Source of the DNA: Cellvibrio sp. UBA7661
GTDB lineage: Bacteria > Pseudomonadota > Gammaproteobacteria > Pseudomonadales > Cellvibrionaceae
Direction: 5' to 3'
Length of the DNA: 64,000 nt
Assembly (NCBI GenBank): GCA_002483365.1
Contig: DLHT01000018.1
Coordinates: 202,411-266,410 of the forward strand
Positions 51,686-61,030 of this stretch are shown piece by piece. The position numbers and the translations under genes were made by a program. The stretch's first letter is position 1, and each line of letters starts with the position of its first letter. The notes under the pieces are model-generated. The model was not told where the DNA came from. It ran no database searches and worked only from the letters and a program-made list of their open reading frames with translations.

Positions 51686-54076
51686 TTAAAACCAATAACG
51701 GCGCTGTATTTTTCGATACTCCTCAATAACAGGTGTTTTATTATTTTTATACCACTCAAATATCAGTGCGCCTGATTCTGCCGTATTGAACGCCCTGCTC
51801 TGCTGCAGGTGAAAACGCTCTTGTATGATCGGATGAGGATGCCCATGTTGACTGCGATATCCCGCCGAATAAACAACATATGCAGGTTTGGTAAAGTTAG
51901 CAAACCTGATCCCAGATGAAGAGCGACTACCATGATGTGCTGCCAACAATAATGTTAGATTTTGTGGAATTTTTTGTTCGTCAAGTAACTGATTCTCTAC
52001 GCGAGTTTCTATGTCGCCAGGTAACAACACATACTGATCCCGATAGCTAATTAACAAAACGCAGGATTTATTATTATCACTGGTATGACTTGATATAAAC
52101 ACGGGTAAAAACTCAAACCTGATACCATCCCATGTCCAAGCCTGTTCCTGATGACAATTACTGACCGAAGACGGGTTATATTTGTTGGTATCGACACCTA
52201 CTAATTCACTCAGCAATATTTTTTCTGTGGAGACTTTTTCCAATAACCCACTCATACCACCTGCATGATCCAGATCATTATGACTGACGACCAACACATC
52301 CACATGCGTTATACCTTGCGAATATAAATAAGGGGCAAGAATAGCGCTGCCAGCATCGAAACTATCGGTAAATTTAGGGCCAGTATCGTACAACAACGTC
52401 TTATGGTTCACTTGCACAACCACTGCCGCTCCTTGTCCTACATCCATAATACTGACTTTTAAATCGGGGCTATTTGGTTGTTCAAGCACAAATGAAAAAA
52501 TTGCACTGACAACTAAAGCGATCCAACCGATTCTGCGAGGAAAAATTCCTTTGGGCATCAGAAGCACAAGACAGCCCAATCCAATCAATAACGACAGTGC
52601 AGGAGAAAAAGCAACAACAGGACTGGCATATTTACCCGTAATATCAAGCATTTTTTGTAATACGATACTTAGCAACTCTAATGCCGCACCACTGCTATCA
52701 AGCAAAAAGTGACTAAGCCACAAAACTGACTCATTTAACGCAGCCCCAATTAACAATAAAGGAACAACAAAAAATGTAATCAGTGGGATGGCAATAGCAT
52801 TTGCAAGGGGGGCAACAAGAGAAACACTACTGACTAAAAGACTTAAAGGGATGATTAAACCAATAAACATCACCCATTGGGAACGAATAAAGCCAACTAC
52901 TAGATGGGCAACGGAGTAACCATGCCACTGGGTCGTATCGGCTTTAGCGATGCGACGACCAGAAAAATAAAACAACAACAACGCAACTGCTCCAAACGAT
53001 AGCCAAAAACCCATGTCAAATGCGGCAAGAGGATCCAGTACGACAACAATTACCAATGCGAAACAAAAAATATCTATTATTCGAACACTCCGCCGCCACA
53101 AACAAGCACTGTAAAAAAGCCATAGCATAATAAGTGTACGGATCGTTGGGATATTGAAACCTGCCAAAGCCGAATAAAACCCGGCGCAAACAATAGCGCA
53201 CAACCAGGCAATCATTAGTGCTGGACAAGGGTGCCACAACAATTGAATACATTTTCCCAACCATAGGCCGATGTAAAATCCAAAAATCGCCAAAAAACCA
53301 ACATGCAATCCTGAAATTGCAATTAGATGACTGGTACCTGTTTGTTGCATGCGCAGCCACTGATCCTTTTCAACCAGCGCAGAATCACCAATGAGTAATG
53401 CGACTAATATGCCGCGCTCACTGCTATCACTATGATCCAAAATCCATTGCTGTAATTGATATCGCTGTTTATCGATCCAGTCACTCCATAAGAACGGCGA
53501 GTCAATCTGAAGTTGGTGGTGATTTTGCTCATGTTCCACTACATACCCGGTCGCCCCTATTCCCTGCCGTAATAACCATGCTTGATAATCAAATCCGCCA
53601 GGGTTAACAAATCCTCGCGGGCGCTTGAGGCGCACACGTAACTGCCATTGGTCGCCTATTGATATTTCCGGGATAGATATAGGTTTTTGATCACGTCGAT
53701 ACTGGTACCAGCTTAGTTGCAACTTTGAAGGGAAGCTGGTGAGGGGTATCGAGGCTCCTGATGCGGTTGATGCTGCAGTGACACGAAAATTAAAACGCAC
53801 GCGACGATCATCTTGCTCAGGTAACCCCTGAATAGAGCCCAGTACCAATAGATCCTGCCCAACCCATTTGTCTGTAAGCGATATTGCTAATATTTTATGG
53901 CCGCTATAAATCCCCCAAGCACACCCCAACAAGAGCGCAAAACAATAGCTTCCGTATCGCCAACGCAACAAATACATCGATGGAAAAAGGATGTACAAAC
54001 ACCATAGAGGCGGAAGGCCGGGCAAAATACTGCAGGCGACAACCGAGAAGGAGAACAATAAAAGATGGAGCGGCAC
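51686..54076 (-). CDS. comEC: ComEC/Rec2 DNA-uptake channel
   Basis: A 796-residue integral membrane protein. Order: N-terminal helices and DUF4131/OB-like region (about residues 1-200), the competence domain with about ten helices (GTSHLIAISGLHVGFLAIFGF near 252 is the family signature), and a C-terminal metallo-beta-lactamase-like domain (MDVGQGAAVVVQVNHKTLLYDTG, VVSHNDLDHAGGM, LLAAHHGSRSSSG). It transports single-stranded DNA across the inner membrane in transformation. All domains are present, so the gene looks complete. It is divergent from the DUF2062 gene. Confidence 0.94.
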   Translation of the reverse strand: MPLHLLLFSFSVVACSILPGLPPLWCLYILFPSMYLLRWRYGSYCFALLLGCAWGIYSGHKILAISLTDKWVGQDLLVLGSIQGLPEQDDRRVRFNFRVTAASTASGASIPLTSFPSKLQLSWYQYRRDQKPISIPEISIGDQWQLRVRLKRPRGFVNPGGFDYQAWLLRQGIGATGYVVEHEQNHHQLQIDSPFLWSDWIDKQRYQLQQWILDHSDSSERGILVALLIGDSALVEKDQWLRMQQTGTSHLIAISGLHVGFLAIFGFYIGLWLGKCIQLLWHPCPALMIAWLCAIVCAGFYSALAGFNIPTIRTLIMLWLFYSACLWRRSVRIIDIFCFALVIVVVLDPLAAFDMGFWLSFGAVALLLFYFSGRRIAKADTTQWHGYSVAHLVVGFIRSQWVMFIGLIIPLSLLVSSVSLVAPLANAIAIPLITFFVVPLLLIGAALNESVLWLSHFLLDSSGAALELLSIVLQKMLDITGKYASPVVAFSPALSLLIGLGCLVLLMPKGIFPRRIGWIALVVSAIFSFVLEQPNSPDLKVSIMDVGQGAAVVVQVNHKTLLYDTGPKFTDSFDAGSAILAPYLYSQGITHVDVLVVSHNDLDHAGGMSGLLEKVSTEKILLSELVGVDTNKYNPSSVSNCHQEQAWTWDGIRFEFLPVFISSHTSDNNKSCVLLISYRDQYVLLPGDIETRVENQLLDEQKIPQNLTLLLAAHHGSRSSSGIRFANFTKPAYVVYSAGYRSQHGHPHPIIQERFHLQQSRAFNTAESGALIFEWYKNNKTPVIEEYRKIQRRYWF

Positions 54077-54265
54077 GGTAAGAATCCTTTTACCTGATAG
54101 TTGACTGTCAAACGGTTAAGCAAAAAACACCTGTCATCAGACTGTCGTGCAGCTTATGGCATAGTGTCCACCCGCACAAGCGGCCAGGACTGAGGCTCTA
54201 ATAGTCTTGAGGTGAAATTAAAGGCATAATGCCGGATCATTTTTGGTAGTACTCTGGTTTAAAGC

Positions 54266-54799
54266 ATGGCGCGCAATTTACTCAAACGATTCATCCCTAC
54301 CCCTGCTGCAATAAAAAGCAACCCCGCGCTCCATTTTCTGGGCGATTTGTTGCATGACCCCAATATTTTTCACTTAAATCGCCACTCTGTTTCAGTAGCT
54401 ATGTTTTGGGGGCTGTTTGTTGCCTTGCTTCCTATTCCGGGTCAAATGCCTGTCGCCGCAGCCGCTGCATTGATGTTCCGCTGTAATTTGCCACTGACTG
54501 TTGCCCTGACCTGGATTACCAATCCATTCACTATGCCCTTTTTCTTTTTCATCACATATCAGACCGGAAGACTTATTTTACAAACAGATCCGATTGCTCT
54601 TACAACACCAGAGTTAAGCTGGGATTGGCTCTCTAATGAATTCGGCCACTTATGGAAACCTTTGCTTGCAGGTTCAGTACTGACAGGCTTACTTTTCGGT
54701 GGATTGGGCTACTTTGGCATGCAGCTTTATTGGCGCTGGCATGTCAATCACAATTGGAAAAAACGCCAAAAAACGCGCGCAGAAAAATCCAATTCATAG
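54266..54799 (+). CDS. DUF2062 membrane protein
   Basis: A 177-residue protein with DUF2062: LFVALLPIPGQMPVAAAAALMFRCNLPLTVALTWITNPFTMPFFFFITYQTGRLI, two or three membrane helices rich in Pro/Asn, and a basic C-terminal tail (WKKRQKTRAEKSNS). Function is not established. Members are typically found near lipoprotein-export and competence genes, as in pseudomonads, where the same order occurs. It is divergent from comEC (189 nt apart) and convergent with lolE. Confidence 0.85.
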   Translation: MARNLLKRFIPTPAAIKSNPALHFLGDLLHDPNIFHLNRHSVSVAMFWGLFVALLPIPGQMPVAAAAALMFRCNLPLTVALTWITNPFTMPFFFFITYQTGRLILQTDPIALTTPELSWDWLSNEFGHLWKPLLAGSVLTGLLFGGLGYFGMQLYWRWHVNHNWKKRQKTRAEKSNS

Positions 54800-54820
54800 A
54801 ATGAGTATTCATATTTCCAT

Positions 54821-54849
54821 AAAAAAACCTGCTCATGGCAGGTTTTTTT
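54821..54849. terminator. bidirectional intrinsic terminator
   Basis: AAAAAAACCTGC-TCAT-GGCAGGTTTTTTT: a 12-bp stem with A and T runs on the two sides, between two convergent genes (DUF2062 and lolE). It serves both. Confidence 0.9.
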
Positions 54850-54876
54850 ATGGGTAATAAACACTTTTTTATGCCG

Positions 54877-56106
54877 CTATTCATAACGTAGCGCATCCGC
54901 AGGTTGGATTTTGCTGGCGCGCCACGCAGGATAAAGACTCACGAAAAAACTGATTAACAACGCCGTCACTACCACTTTAGCGACATCTGCCATGACAACC
55001 TCAGAGGGCAGATAGGTAATCGGGTAAACATCGGAATGCAGGAACTGAACACCCAATATTTTCTCAATCCACTGCACCAATGGTGTAACAATATGAGAGA
55101 GAGTTATTCCCAGTAATAATCCAATCGATGTGCCAATAAGACCAATCAAACCGCCCTGCACCATAAAAATAGCCATAATATCTGCCGTAGATGCCCCCAT
55201 TGTACGCAATATGGCAATATCACCCTGCTTGTCCACAACCACCATTATTAATGTCGAAACCAAATTAAACGCTGCAATTGCGATAATCAAAAACAGCAAC
55301 ATGCCGACCATGTTTTTTGACATCTGGATAGAATGGTAAATAGGACCGTGTGTTCGCATCCAACTGGATCCCAAATACTCCGGCGGTAGAGTCGCCATAA
55401 TGTCGCGCACAACCGCGGGGGCGGCAAATAAATCATCCACTTTTAAACGAATACCCGTTACATGTCCTGGGTAACCTGACACATCAGCAGCTGTATTGAT
55501 ATCCATTAACGCCAACACATTATCAATATCGGTATGAGTATCCAGAATTGCAGTAATTTCCACCACTTTTATGCGCGGTGATGAGTTGCCCTCAATGGGG
55601 ATTATCAAACTCATACTGTCGCCTTGGGTGACTTGTAACTTTTCAGCAATACCACGACCAATCACAATTGCAGAATGGCTTTTTGCCAACCCCTCCAAAG
55701 TACCGGCAGGTAAAAATTCTGGCAACTTGGATGTTGTGTATTCTTGCGTGCCATCAATACCGAATATATTTACAGGTGATACCCGTTTTTGATGACTCAG
55801 CAGACCTTGTAGCTGAACAAATGGGGATGCTGCTACAACATGTGGATGCCGTTTTAGCTCAGCAACCAAAGAAGCAGGGTCAGCAATTGATCGCTGGTGA
55901 TAAATCGTCGCTTGTGGCATTACCCCTAAAATGTTTTCACGCAACTCCTTATCAAAACCGTTCATGATCGACATCACCAAAATTAACAAGGCGACACCAA
56001 TAATCAATCCTGCCGTGGAGAGGCGCGAAATAAACGACACTAAATGACTGTGACGTCGTGAAATACCGTAACGGGTACCAACCAGAAAAGCATAGTGGCT
56101 AAACAT
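54877..56106 (-). CDS. lolE: lipoprotein-releasing system permease LolE
   Basis: A 409-residue ABC permease of the LolC/LolE family with four membrane helices: one N-terminal (LIIGVALLILVMSIMNGFDKE) and three C-terminal (LFLIIAIAAFNLVSTLIMVVVDKQGDIAILRTMGAS, GLIGLIGTSIGLLLGITLSHIV, VVTALLISFFVSLYPAWRASKIQPADALRYE). The large periplasmic domain lies between them. With LolC and LolD it extracts lipoproteins from the inner membrane for LolA. Assigned to LolE by its downstream place in the operon; the distinction from LolC is not certain. It overlaps lolD by 8 nt. Confidence 0.9.
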   Translation of the reverse strand: MFSHYAFLVGTRYGISRRHSHLVSFISRLSTAGLIIGVALLILVMSIMNGFDKELRENILGVMPQATIYHQRSIADPASLVAELKRHPHVVAASPFVQLQGLLSHQKRVSPVNIFGIDGTQEYTTSKLPEFLPAGTLEGLAKSHSAIVIGRGIAEKLQVTQGDSMSLIIPIEGNSSPRIKVVEITAILDTHTDIDNVLALMDINTAADVSGYPGHVTGIRLKVDDLFAAPAVVRDIMATLPPEYLGSSWMRTHGPIYHSIQMSKNMVGMLLFLIIAIAAFNLVSTLIMVVVDKQGDIAILRTMGASTADIMAIFMVQGGLIGLIGTSIGLLLGITLSHIVTPLVQWIEKILGVQFLHSDVYPITYLPSEVVMADVAKVVVTALLISFFVSLYPAWRASKIQPADALRYE

Positions 56107-56785
56107 TCACTAACGCACCATCGGAGAGGGTCAAGGTACGATCCATGCGCGCAGCAAGCCTTGGGTCATGAGTCACCACAACAAAACTGGTACCGATTGA
56201 TTGATTTAATTCCAGCATTAACTCCTGGATTGAATCCGCTGCATGCGTATCCAGATTACCCGTAGGCTCATCCATCAACACACATGCTGGATTTGTAACC
56301 AATGCTCTAGCTATAGCTACCCGTTGACGCTCACCGCCGGATAATTCAGATGGCTTATGTTCGACTCGCTTACCCAAACCGACCCGCTCTAGTAAAGCAC
56401 GTGCTTTTTGTTTTGCAGTAGCGATAGATTCTTTGCCAATCAGCAACGGCATTGCCACATTTTCCAGAGCAGTAAACTCAGGTAATAAATGGTGAAATTG
56501 ATAAACAAAACCCAAACTGCGATTCCGCAAACGACCGCGCTCATCGGCACTCAACTCTGATAAACATTCACCAGCTACAATGACCTCACCACTGTCAGGG
56601 ATATCCAATCCACCCAAGATATTCAACAGCGTAGATTTACCTGAACCAGAAGCACCAACAATTGCCACCCTCTCTCGAGCATTGATGTGAAAATCGACAC
56701 CGCGAAGCACATCAACAGCCAATGTACCTTGGTGATACGATTTGCTGACATTGTGACAAATCAAAACAGGAGAAACATTACTCAT
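56099..56785 (-). CDS. lolD: lipoprotein-releasing system ATP-binding protein LolD
   Basis: A 228-residue ABC ATPase. Walker A VGASGSGKSTLLNILGGLD (about residues 40-58), Q-loop FVYQFHHLLPEFTALENV, signature LSGGERQRVAIARALV and Walker B CVLMDEPTGNLD, with the H-loop in VVTHD. It powers LolCDE. Its gene follows lolC by 36 nt and overlaps lolE by 8 nt. Confidence 0.96.
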   Translation of the reverse strand: MSNVSPVLICHNVSKSYHQGTLAVDVLRGVDFHINARERVAIVGASGSGKSTLLNILGGLDIPDSGEVIVAGECLSELSADERGRLRNRSLGFVYQFHHLLPEFTALENVAMPLLIGKESIATAKQKARALLERVGLGKRVEHKPSELSGGERQRVAIARALVTNPACVLMDEPTGNLDTHAADSIQELMLELNQSIGTSFVVVTHDPRLAARMDRTLTLSDGALVNV

Positions 56786-56821
56786 AAACCTAGCCTAAGG
56801 TGTTAATGCAAAAAGATCTTT

Positions 56822-58060
56822 TTATTCATATCGCAAAGCTTCTGCCGGCTCAATCCGGGCCGCACGATACGCGGGATAAAGCGTTGCAATAAAACTTAAT
56901 AGGAGTGCAACAAATCCAATAAACACAACATCTTGCCACAATAAAACCGACGGCAATTGGCTAATAAAATACACATCTGGATCCAGTACATGCAGCCCCA
57001 GTAATGCTTCAATGCCACTCATGATTGAAGTGAGTGTTAATGCAACAATACATCCAATAACTATTCCGATAAATGTACCAAAAAAACCAATAGCACTACC
57101 CTGCACAATAAAAATTGCCATAATTTGTCGCGCGCTTACGCCCATAGTACGCAGTACAGCAATATCGGAGCGCTTATCGGCTACCATCAACACCAAACTT
57201 GAAACAATATTAAAAGCAGCAACAGCAATAATGATCATCAGTAGCGAACCCACTACTATTTTTTCCATTTTCACTGCCTGAAATAAACTCCCCTGAGTTT
57301 GGCTCCAATCTTTCACACGATATCCATCGCCTAATTGATCGCGCAATTCACGCATCACCTGTGCTGCCGCGAACATATCCTCTGTTTTGACGTGTAATCC
57401 TTGTGCTCCCGTGCGGCGCAAAAACTTTTGTGCATCATGTAGATGAATCAATGCGAGCGTACTATCAACTTGAGCCCCTACTTCAAACACCCCTACCAAG
57501 GTAAAACTGCGTGAGCGAGTAAAAGCTCCCATAGGGGTAATATTAATCTCGGGAGAGGTGATTCGGATCTTATCGCCAGGTGCCAACATTAAACGACTGG
57601 CCAATAAACGCCCCATTACAATTCCATAATCACCCGGCTGCAACTGAGCTACATCACCTACAATCATGCGTTGGTCAACAACTGATACCTTTGCTTCCGC
57701 TTCGGGTAGGATACCCTGAAGCTCTATAACCTCAACACCACCTGCATACGTCACCATTGCGCTACTGGATATATAAGGTGCAGATGCGATTACTTTTGGG
57801 TGCCTCTCAATCTTTTCTGATAAAGATTGCCAATCATTAACAGCCGGCAGCTGGTCGACAAAGCCATGAGGAATAATACTGAGAATTCTCTCTTTCATCT
57901 CACGGTCAAAACCATTCATAACTGAAAGTACAACGATTAAAGCCATAACGCCAAGAGCCATACCAATCAGGGAAAAGGCGCTGATAAAAGAGATAAACTG
58001 GTTACGGCGCTTGGCGCGGGTATAGCGTAGGCCGATGTAGAGAGGAATATTTTTAAGCAT
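56822..58060 (-). CDS. lolC: lipoprotein-releasing system permease LolC
   Basis: A 412-residue permease homologous to the downstream lolE. N-terminal IPLYIGLRYTRAKRRNQFISFISAFSLIGMALGVMALIVVLSVMNGFDREMKERIL, three C-terminal helices (LLMIIIAVAAFNIVSSLVLMVADKRSDIAVLRTMG, FFGTFIGIVIGCIVALTLTSI, DVVFIGFVALLLSFIATLYPAYRAARIEPAEALRYE). First gene of lolCDE and therefore called LolC. The PilZ gene lies 150 nt away and is divergent. Confidence 0.9.
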   Translation of the reverse strand: MLKNIPLYIGLRYTRAKRRNQFISFISAFSLIGMALGVMALIVVLSVMNGFDREMKERILSIIPHGFVDQLPAVNDWQSLSEKIERHPKVIASAPYISSSAMVTYAGGVEVIELQGILPEAEAKVSVVDQRMIVGDVAQLQPGDYGIVMGRLLASRLMLAPGDKIRITSPEINITPMGAFTRSRSFTLVGVFEVGAQVDSTLALIHLHDAQKFLRRTGAQGLHVKTEDMFAAAQVMRELRDQLGDGYRVKDWSQTQGSLFQAVKMEKIVVGSLLMIIIAVAAFNIVSSLVLMVADKRSDIAVLRTMGVSARQIMAIFIVQGSAIGFFGTFIGIVIGCIVALTLTSIMSGIEALLGLHVLDPDVYFISQLPSVLLWQDVVFIGFVALLLSFIATLYPAYRAARIEPAEALRYE

Positions 58061-58211
58061 GGCGCATTAAACCCAATTGACCGCGATTGCTCAAGTAAAA
58101 CCCAATTCTACTTAAGTAAATCCATCCCAATAACAGATAAGCAGCGCCACTTATTTCCAGCATGTGCTATGTTTAGTAAACCGTTTTGGAATACTTTGGA
58201 AGAATCTGGTC

Positions 58212-58784
58212 ATGAGTGAACGCCGCAGCTACTTTCGGATCGATGAAAGTATCGCCATTGAATTCAAAGAAGTGGAAGAAATTACCGCAAACACAGCAGC
58301 CCCCGAGTTGCAATTCCCCAATACTGCCTCACTCAAACTCTTTGCTGAGCTGCGAAAAATAGATAATGACAATGCCCATCTTTTCCATCAAATCAAGGAA
58401 ACCAGCCGGGCATTAGGCGAATACCTGCACAATCTTAACCGCAAGATTGATATTGTCAGCCAGCAACTCATGGCAGACACAAAGCCGCTCCCCCCATCAA
58501 AAACCATTAAACAAGTAAACCTAAGCGAGGGAGGTATCGCCTTTGGAAGCTCACGACCATTAGAGGCAAATTCGCATATTGCACTTAGACTTATTTTTTT
58601 GCCTAGTAATGCAGGACTTGTGTTATTTGCCAAGATTATTCGCTGCGAACCAAGTAATACAGGGGAATACCAAATTGCAGCAAAATTTCACCGCGCAACT
58701 GAAGCTCAACAACAGCTTATCGGACAACAGATTATGCGTGCGCAAATGGCAGAACGCCGCAAAAGCCAGTACTCCTTACAATAA
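58212..58784 (+). CDS. PilZ-domain cyclic-di-GMP-binding protein
   Basis: A 190-residue protein starting at ATG 58212, with GGAAG 9 nt upstream. The first residues (MSERRSYFRIDESIAIEF) include the RxxxR motif that binds cyclic di-GMP, and NLSEGGIAFGSSRPL near residue 105 matches the D/NxSxxG part, so an insert of about 90 residues, mostly helical, separates the two. It probably relays c-di-GMP to a surface or motility process. A possible upstream enzyme is the EAL protein at 14.4 kb in this window. In pseudomonads a PilZ gene occupies the same place after lolCDE. Confidence 0.82.
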   Translation: MSERRSYFRIDESIAIEFKEVEEITANTAAPELQFPNTASLKLFAELRKIDNDNAHLFHQIKETSRALGEYLHNLNRKIDIVSQQLMADTKPLPPSKTIKQVNLSEGGIAFGSSRPLEANSHIALRLIFLPSNAGLVLFAKIIRCEPSNTGEYQIAAKFHRATEAQQQLIGQQIMRAQMAERRKSQYSLQ

Positions 58785-58799
58785 CCCCCAGTGACGCTT

Positions 58800-59156
58800 A
58801 TGATCAAAAAAATTGTTTGTCAGATAACGCAAGCATTACTGGTCATTGGTTTTGCCTGTACACCGTCTTTTGCATATTCAGATGAGCTTCGTATTCCTGT
58901 TGGCCAGCAAGCGCAAGATATGGCCAGCGTCGATATGCCAACTAAAGGTATGAGCAAGGAGAAAGTCAGGGATTTATTCGGCAAGCCTGAGGAGGATATT
59001 CCAGCTAAAGGAACACCACCTATTTCCCGCTGGAAATATAAAAACTTTACTGTGTATTTTGATAGCGACGTGGTCATACACAGCGTCAGAAATTTTCAAC
59101 CAAATGAAGAACCAGCCAAAGATTCTAAATCAGCCGAAAATAATTTAGGAAAATAA
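58800..59156 (+). CDS. exported small protein with SmpA/OmlA-like domain
   Basis: A 118-residue protein with a signal peptide (IKKIVCQITQALLVIGFACTPSFAYS, cleavage near SFA|YS). The mature part has PTKGMSKEKVRDLFGKPEEDIPAKG and SRWKYKNFTVYFDSDVVIHSV, which fits the SmpA/OmlA (BamE-like) fold, often an envelope protein. No lipobox is present, so it should be periplasmic. A GTG 9 nt upstream is an alternative start. It follows the PilZ gene by 15 nt and ends before a terminator. Confidence 0.65.
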   Translation: MIKKIVCQITQALLVIGFACTPSFAYSDELRIPVGQQAQDMASVDMPTKGMSKEKVRDLFGKPEEDIPAKGTPPISRWKYKNFTVYFDSDVVIHSVRNFQPNEEPAKDSKSAENNLGK

Positions 59157-59162
59157 AGTATT

Positions 59163-59188
59163 AAGGGCGCACTTTATTACGCCCTTTT
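59163..59188. terminator. intrinsic terminator between convergent genes
   Basis: AAGGGCG-loop of about 10 nt-CGCCCTT followed by TT on the plus strand and A-rich sequence on the other side. It ends the small exported-protein gene (plus) and sthA (minus). Confidence 0.7.
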
Positions 59189-59206
59189 GTTGCATATGCA
59201 CCAACA

Positions 59207-60622
59207 TCAACGGCGACTAATACGGTTAATACCATCCAGTGCAGCAATACGATACGCTTCAGCCATGGTAGGGTAATTAAAAATATTATTAAGGAAATAG
59301 TGGATGTTATTACCCTCACCTGCCTGCTTCATAATCGCCTGACCAATGTGGACAATTTCAGCAGCTTCAGCACCAAAACAATGAACCCCAAGAATTTCTA
59401 GCGTATCGACATGAAATAATATCTTTAACATGCCGACATCTTCACCACTAATCTGTCCTCTTGCAGTATTTTTAAACAAGGCGCGCCCCACTTCATAAGG
59501 CACTTTTGCTTGAGTCAATTCAGCTTCCGTTTTACCGACTGAGCTAATCTCCGGCAAGGTATAAATTCCTGTTGGAACATCGTGCACTAATTGGCATTGA
59601 TCACCAAAAATACCACCTGTTACAGCGCGCCCTTGTCCATAGGAAGCACTCGCCAAACTTGGCCAACCTATGACATCACCTACTGCATAGATATTTTCCA
59701 CCTCTGTGCAATATGAATCATCTACCTTTAAATTACCGCGATGATCAGCCTTTAAGCCAACCGCATCTAAATTTAATCCATCTGTGTTACCGCTACGGCC
59801 ATTACACCAAAGAATTGCATCCGCTTTTAATCGCTTACCAGACTTCAAGAATAAAGTTACGCTGCAATCGCTTGCTTCAATAGCTTCAAACTCTTCGCCA
59901 TGGCGGACCGTCACGCCGCTATCCCGAAGGTGATAACTCAAAGCATCTGAGATTTCATCATCCAAAAATGAAAGCAAACGCTCACGGTTATTGATCAAAT
60001 CAACACGCATGCCCAGCCCGGAAAAAATAGATGCATACTCACAGCCGATAACACCTGCGCCATATACGATGATGTGGCGTGGTGTATGTTCCATTCCCAA
60101 AATAGTATCACTGTCATAAATCCGGGGATGATTGAAATCAACATCAACGGGTCTATAGGGTCTTGAGCCAGTCGCAATTACAATTTTGCCTGCATGGATA
60201 GTTTCAATTCCACCATCCAGCAATGAAAGACTCACGGTATTTGCATCTATAAACGAAGCCTGTCCAATGTGCACATTAACCCTATTACGAACGTAGAAAT
60301 TGGTATGCATTTCCACTTGTTTCGGAATAACTTTAGCAGCCGATTGCAAAACACGAGGAAATGTCAAACGACGACTATCGCCAATTTCGCGGAATAAACT
60401 ATTGCTTTTAAATTGAATGATTTGCTTAACAACATGACGCAATGATTTGGAAGGGATTGTTCCTTTATGCGCACAACTCCCTCCCACCAGTGCCCTATTT
60501 TCTATCACTGCCACACGCTTCCCAATTTTCGAAGCAGAGATAGCAGCACTTTCACCTGAAGGCCCCGAGCCAATAACCAAAAGGTCGTAGCTATGATCTG
60601 CCGATTTTTTGCGACCACTCAA
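59207..60622 (-). CDS. sthA: soluble pyridine nucleotide transhydrogenase
   Basis: A 471-residue flavoprotein of the disulfide-reductase family. FAD motif DLLVIGSGPSGESAAISASKIG (about residues 14-35), active-site-like VGGSCAHKGTIPSKSLRH with a single Cys, as is usual for SthA, an NAD-binding motif IIVYGAGVIGCEYASIF, and a C-terminal dimerisation domain. It equilibrates NADPH + NAD+ with NADP+ + NADH in the cytoplasm. The start is an ATG at 60622. It is followed by nqrM and nqr genes on the same strand. Confidence 0.93.
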   Translation of the reverse strand: MSGRKKSADHSYDLLVIGSGPSGESAAISASKIGKRVAVIENRALVGGSCAHKGTIPSKSLRHVVKQIIQFKSNSLFREIGDSRRLTFPRVLQSAAKVIPKQVEMHTNFYVRNRVNVHIGQASFIDANTVSLSLLDGGIETIHAGKIVIATGSRPYRPVDVDFNHPRIYDSDTILGMEHTPRHIIVYGAGVIGCEYASIFSGLGMRVDLINNRERLLSFLDDEISDALSYHLRDSGVTVRHGEEFEAIEASDCSVTLFLKSGKRLKADAILWCNGRSGNTDGLNLDAVGLKADHRGNLKVDDSYCTEVENIYAVGDVIGWPSLASASYGQGRAVTGGIFGDQCQLVHDVPTGIYTLPEISSVGKTEAELTQAKVPYEVGRALFKNTARGQISGEDVGMLKILFHVDTLEILGVHCFGAEAAEIVHIGQAIMKQAGEGNNIHYFLNNIFNYPTMAEAYRIAALDGINRISRR

Positions 60623-60686
60623 TTTATTCCCCTTACACTAGCTAACCGAACACATGTAGAGTCTAGCAACAATTATTTCTATTAAA

Positions 60687-60941
60687 TTATTCTTTTGATG
60701 ATCTACTTGCATCATATGAAAGATTGTTTGCGTCATCTTTTGAGGGCAATGGTGCGACCTTTTGTTCTGCGCATTTGGCTTCATCGCCTCCACATAATTC
60801 ACATACATAATTAGGGTCGCCCAGTGCTTTACCCACTCCACCACATGAACCAGAAACCGGCTTTCTGCCAGCTAGCACACTAATCGATAGTGCAAGTGCG
60901 ACAAATAACATTATTACAAGAGTAACCAGAAGGACTGCCAT
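60687..60941 (-). CDS. nqrM: Na+-NQR maturation factor NqrM
   Basis: An 84-residue membrane protein: one N-terminal helix (VTLVIMLFVALALSISVLAG) and a Cys-rich tail with the NqrM pattern CGGVGKALGDPNYVCELCGGDEAKC (four Cys that could bind iron). It is required for inserting iron between NqrD and NqrE in Na+-NQR. It lies after nqrF, the usual place, behind a terminator, so it may be transcribed from its own promoter. Confidence 0.93.
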   Translation of the reverse strand: MAVLLVTLVIMLFVALALSISVLAGRKPVSGSCGGVGKALGDPNYVCELCGGDEAKCAEQKVAPLPSKDDANNLSYDASRSSKE

Positions 60942-60990
60942 GATTCACTCCAAGAGATAGTAGCCATTAAAAATTAATTGTCTTAAAGCA

Positions 60991-61021
60991 AAAAACGAGG
61001 CGGGTTTCCCAGCCTCGTTTT
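60991..61021 (-). terminator. intrinsic terminator after nqrF
   Basis: On the minus strand AAAACGAGGC-TGGGAAACCC-GCCTCGTTTT with T-run, about 10 nt after the nqrF stop. It separates the nqr structural genes from nqrM. Confidence 0.85.
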
Positions 61022-61030
61022 CCTTATTCA